Source of the DNA: Bradyrhizobium aeschynomenes
GTDB taxonomy: Bacteria; Pseudomonadota; Alphaproteobacteria; Rhizobiales; Xanthobacteraceae
DNA length: 64,000 nucleotides
Direction: 5' to 3'
Assembly: GCF_013178945.1 (NCBI RefSeq)
Contig: NZ_JABFDM010000008.1
Coordinates: forward strand, 1 to 64,000
The notes beneath the pieces were generated by a model. The model had not been told where the DNA came from, did not search any database, and saw nothing but the letters and a program-made list of their open reading frames with translations. Both the position numbers and the translations under genes were made by a program. Shown in pieces: positions 63,076 through 64,000 of this stretch. Positions within the stretch are counted from its first letter, which is position 1. Every line of letters starts with the position of its first letter.

Positions 63076-63279
63076 ATGAACGTCGACAAAGCAGTTCTCA
63101 CCTTCGCAGGATTCGTCGTCCTTCTCAGCCTCGCGCTCGGCTGGTACGTCAGTCCGTATTGGTTCCTGCTTGCCGCCTTTGCGGGCGTGAACATGATCCA
63201 GGCCTCGTTCACCGGCTTCTGTCCGGCGGCCATCGTGTTCAAGAAGCTGGGGCTGCGCAGCGGCAACGCGTTCTCCTGA
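63076..63279 (+). CDS. DUF2892 small membrane protein
   Basis: A 67-residue protein with two membrane helices (AVLTFAGFVVLLSLALGWYV and YWFLLAAFAGVNMIQASF) and the conserved FTGFCPAAIVFKKLG, whose Cys is typical of DUF2892 (the YgaP-type membrane part). In other bacteria this domain is fused or adjacent to rhodanese-like sulfur-transfer proteins, which agrees with the sqr-trxC context. ATG 63076 has AGGGA eight bases upstream and is preferred over the ATG at 63061. Confidence 0.85.
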   Translation: MNVDKAVLTFAGFVVLLSLALGWYVSPYWFLLAAFAGVNMIQASFTGFCPAAIVFKKLGLRSGNAFS

Positions 63280-63326
63280 GCCGGTCGGACGAAGGATGGG
63301 CGAGATGAAGATGAAGCGAGGATCTC

Positions 63327-64000
63327 ATGGCTGACTCGGACGAAACCTATATCGTCGGTCCGCTCTACAAGGCGCGCGACAAGGTCTATCCGGCAGCCGT
63401 GCACGGCCGCTTTCGCCGCATCAAATGGACGATTCTCTGCATCACGCTCGGCATCTACTATTTGCTGCCCTTCGTGCGCTGGGACCGCGGTCCCGGCATG
63501 CCGAACCAGGCGGTGCTGGTCGATTTCCCGCACCGTCGGTTCTACTTCTTCTTCATCGAGCTGTGGCCGCAGGAGGTCTACTACTTCACGGGCCTCCTGA
63601 TCATTGCGGCGGTCGCCCTGTTCCTGATGAACGCGGTGGCCGGCCGGCTGTGGTGCGGCTATCTCTGTCCGCAGACGGTTTGGACCGACCTGTTCTACGC
63701 CGTCGAGCGCTGGGTCGAGGGCGACCGGCGCGAGCGCATGCTCAGCGACAAGCGCGGCTGGACCTTCACCCACATTCGCCAGGTCGCGCTCAAGCACTTC
63801 CTCTGGATCATGATCGGCTGGTGGACCGGCGGCGCCTGGGTGCTGTATTTCGACGATGCGCCGACCCTGGTGAAGGACCTCGCCACCTTCCAGGCGCCGT
63901 TCACGGCCTATCTGTGGATCGGCATCCTGACCGCGACGACCTACGTGTTCGCCGGCCACGCCCGCGAGCAGGTCTGCATCTACATGTGCCCGTGGCCACG
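63327..64000 (+). CDS. ccoG: Cytochrome c oxidase accessory protein CcoG (partial)
   Basis: The first 224 residues of a CcoG/FixG/RdxA protein, cut by the end of the window. It is an inner-membrane iron-sulfur protein involved in copper delivery for cbb3-type oxidase assembly. Visible features: the start YIVGPLYKARDKVYPAAVHG, first helix WTILCITLGIYYLLPFV, WCGYLCPQTVWTDLF, ERMLSDKRGW and the start of the ferredoxin part EQVCIYMCPWP. The ATG at 63327 follows a weak AGCGAGG site. Its place 47 bases after the DUF2892 gene suggests it belongs to the same transcript as sqr and trxC; a copy inside a fix/cco cluster elsewhere in the genome would be expected too. Confidence 0.93.
   Translation, partial: MADSDETYIVGPLYKARDKVYPAAVHGRFRRIKWTILCITLGIYYLLPFVRWDRGPGMPNQAVLVDFPHRRFYFFFIELWPQEVYYFTGLLIIAAVALFLMNAVAGRLWCGYLCPQTVWTDLFYAVERWVEGDRRERMLSDKRGWTFTHIRQVALKHFLWIMIGWWTGGAWVLYFDDAPTLVKDLATFQAPFTAYLWIGILTATTYVFAGHAREQVCIYMCPWP

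Overview
The window looks like a chromosomal segment of a Bradyrhizobium-type alphaproteobacterium. It is GC-rich throughout. It carries an ATP12-family chaperone, a FliK/FlhB-C flagellar pair, a FixG/CcoG-type oxidase accessory gene, and two dispersed repeat types that I associate with Bradyrhizobium and Rhodopseudomonas genomes (about 11300 and 12530-13075). No rRNA, tRNA, CRISPR array or transposase was seen.

Layout. 1-6.0 kb: ordinary chromosomal genes (DUF3828 protein, ATP12 chaperone, FliK-like protein plus stand-alone FlhB C-terminal domain, class D beta-lactamase, small exported protein, dienelactone-hydrolase-like enzyme). 6.0-6.9 kb: no recognisable gene. 6.9-11.3 kb: two-gene RND efflux system. 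11.3-13.2 kb: a palindromic repeat, a DUF4253 protein and a large hairpin-bearing dispersed repeat. 13.2-47.8 kb: a hybrid NRPS/PKS gene cluster. 47.8-56.1 kb: GntR regulator, two M20 peptidases (the first frameshifted) and a dipeptide-type ABC transporter. 56.1-61.2 kb: second RND pump, a carboxymuconolactone-decarboxylase-like protein and a BigR/SqrR-type ArsR repressor. 61.3-64 kb: divergent sulfide:quinone oxidoreductase, thioredoxin TrxC, DUF2892 protein and ccoG, cut by the window end.

The centrepiece is the minus-strand operon from 46722 down to 14103. It has 13 genes, ten of whose junctions are 4-nt stop/start overlaps, and a divergent Sfp-type phosphopantetheinyl transferase at its head. 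Read by hand, the assembly line is: A-PCP loading module (branched aliphatic pocket), C-A-PCP (Ile-like pocket), C-A-[N-methyltransferase]-PCP (same pocket), KS-AT-KR-ACP, C-A-PCP (Pro pocket), KS-AT-KR-ACP, C-A-PCP-TE (Phe-like pocket). Two free-standing methyltransferases resemble enzymes that O-methylate polyketide hydroxyls. This order (aliphatic, aliphatic, N-methyl-aliphatic plus ketide, Pro plus ketide, aromatic) follows the backbone of dolastatin 10 and the auristatins, which are otherwise linked to marine cyanobacteria. That parallel is an inference from domain order and pocket residues and has not been tested.

The same operon contains genes not expected in such a pathway: an ArsA/Get3-type ATPase, two small helical proteins that share a motif with each other, and a patatin-like lipase. 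An MFS exporter opens the operon. A formyltransferase gene lies tail to tail with its last gene and could cap the N-terminus.
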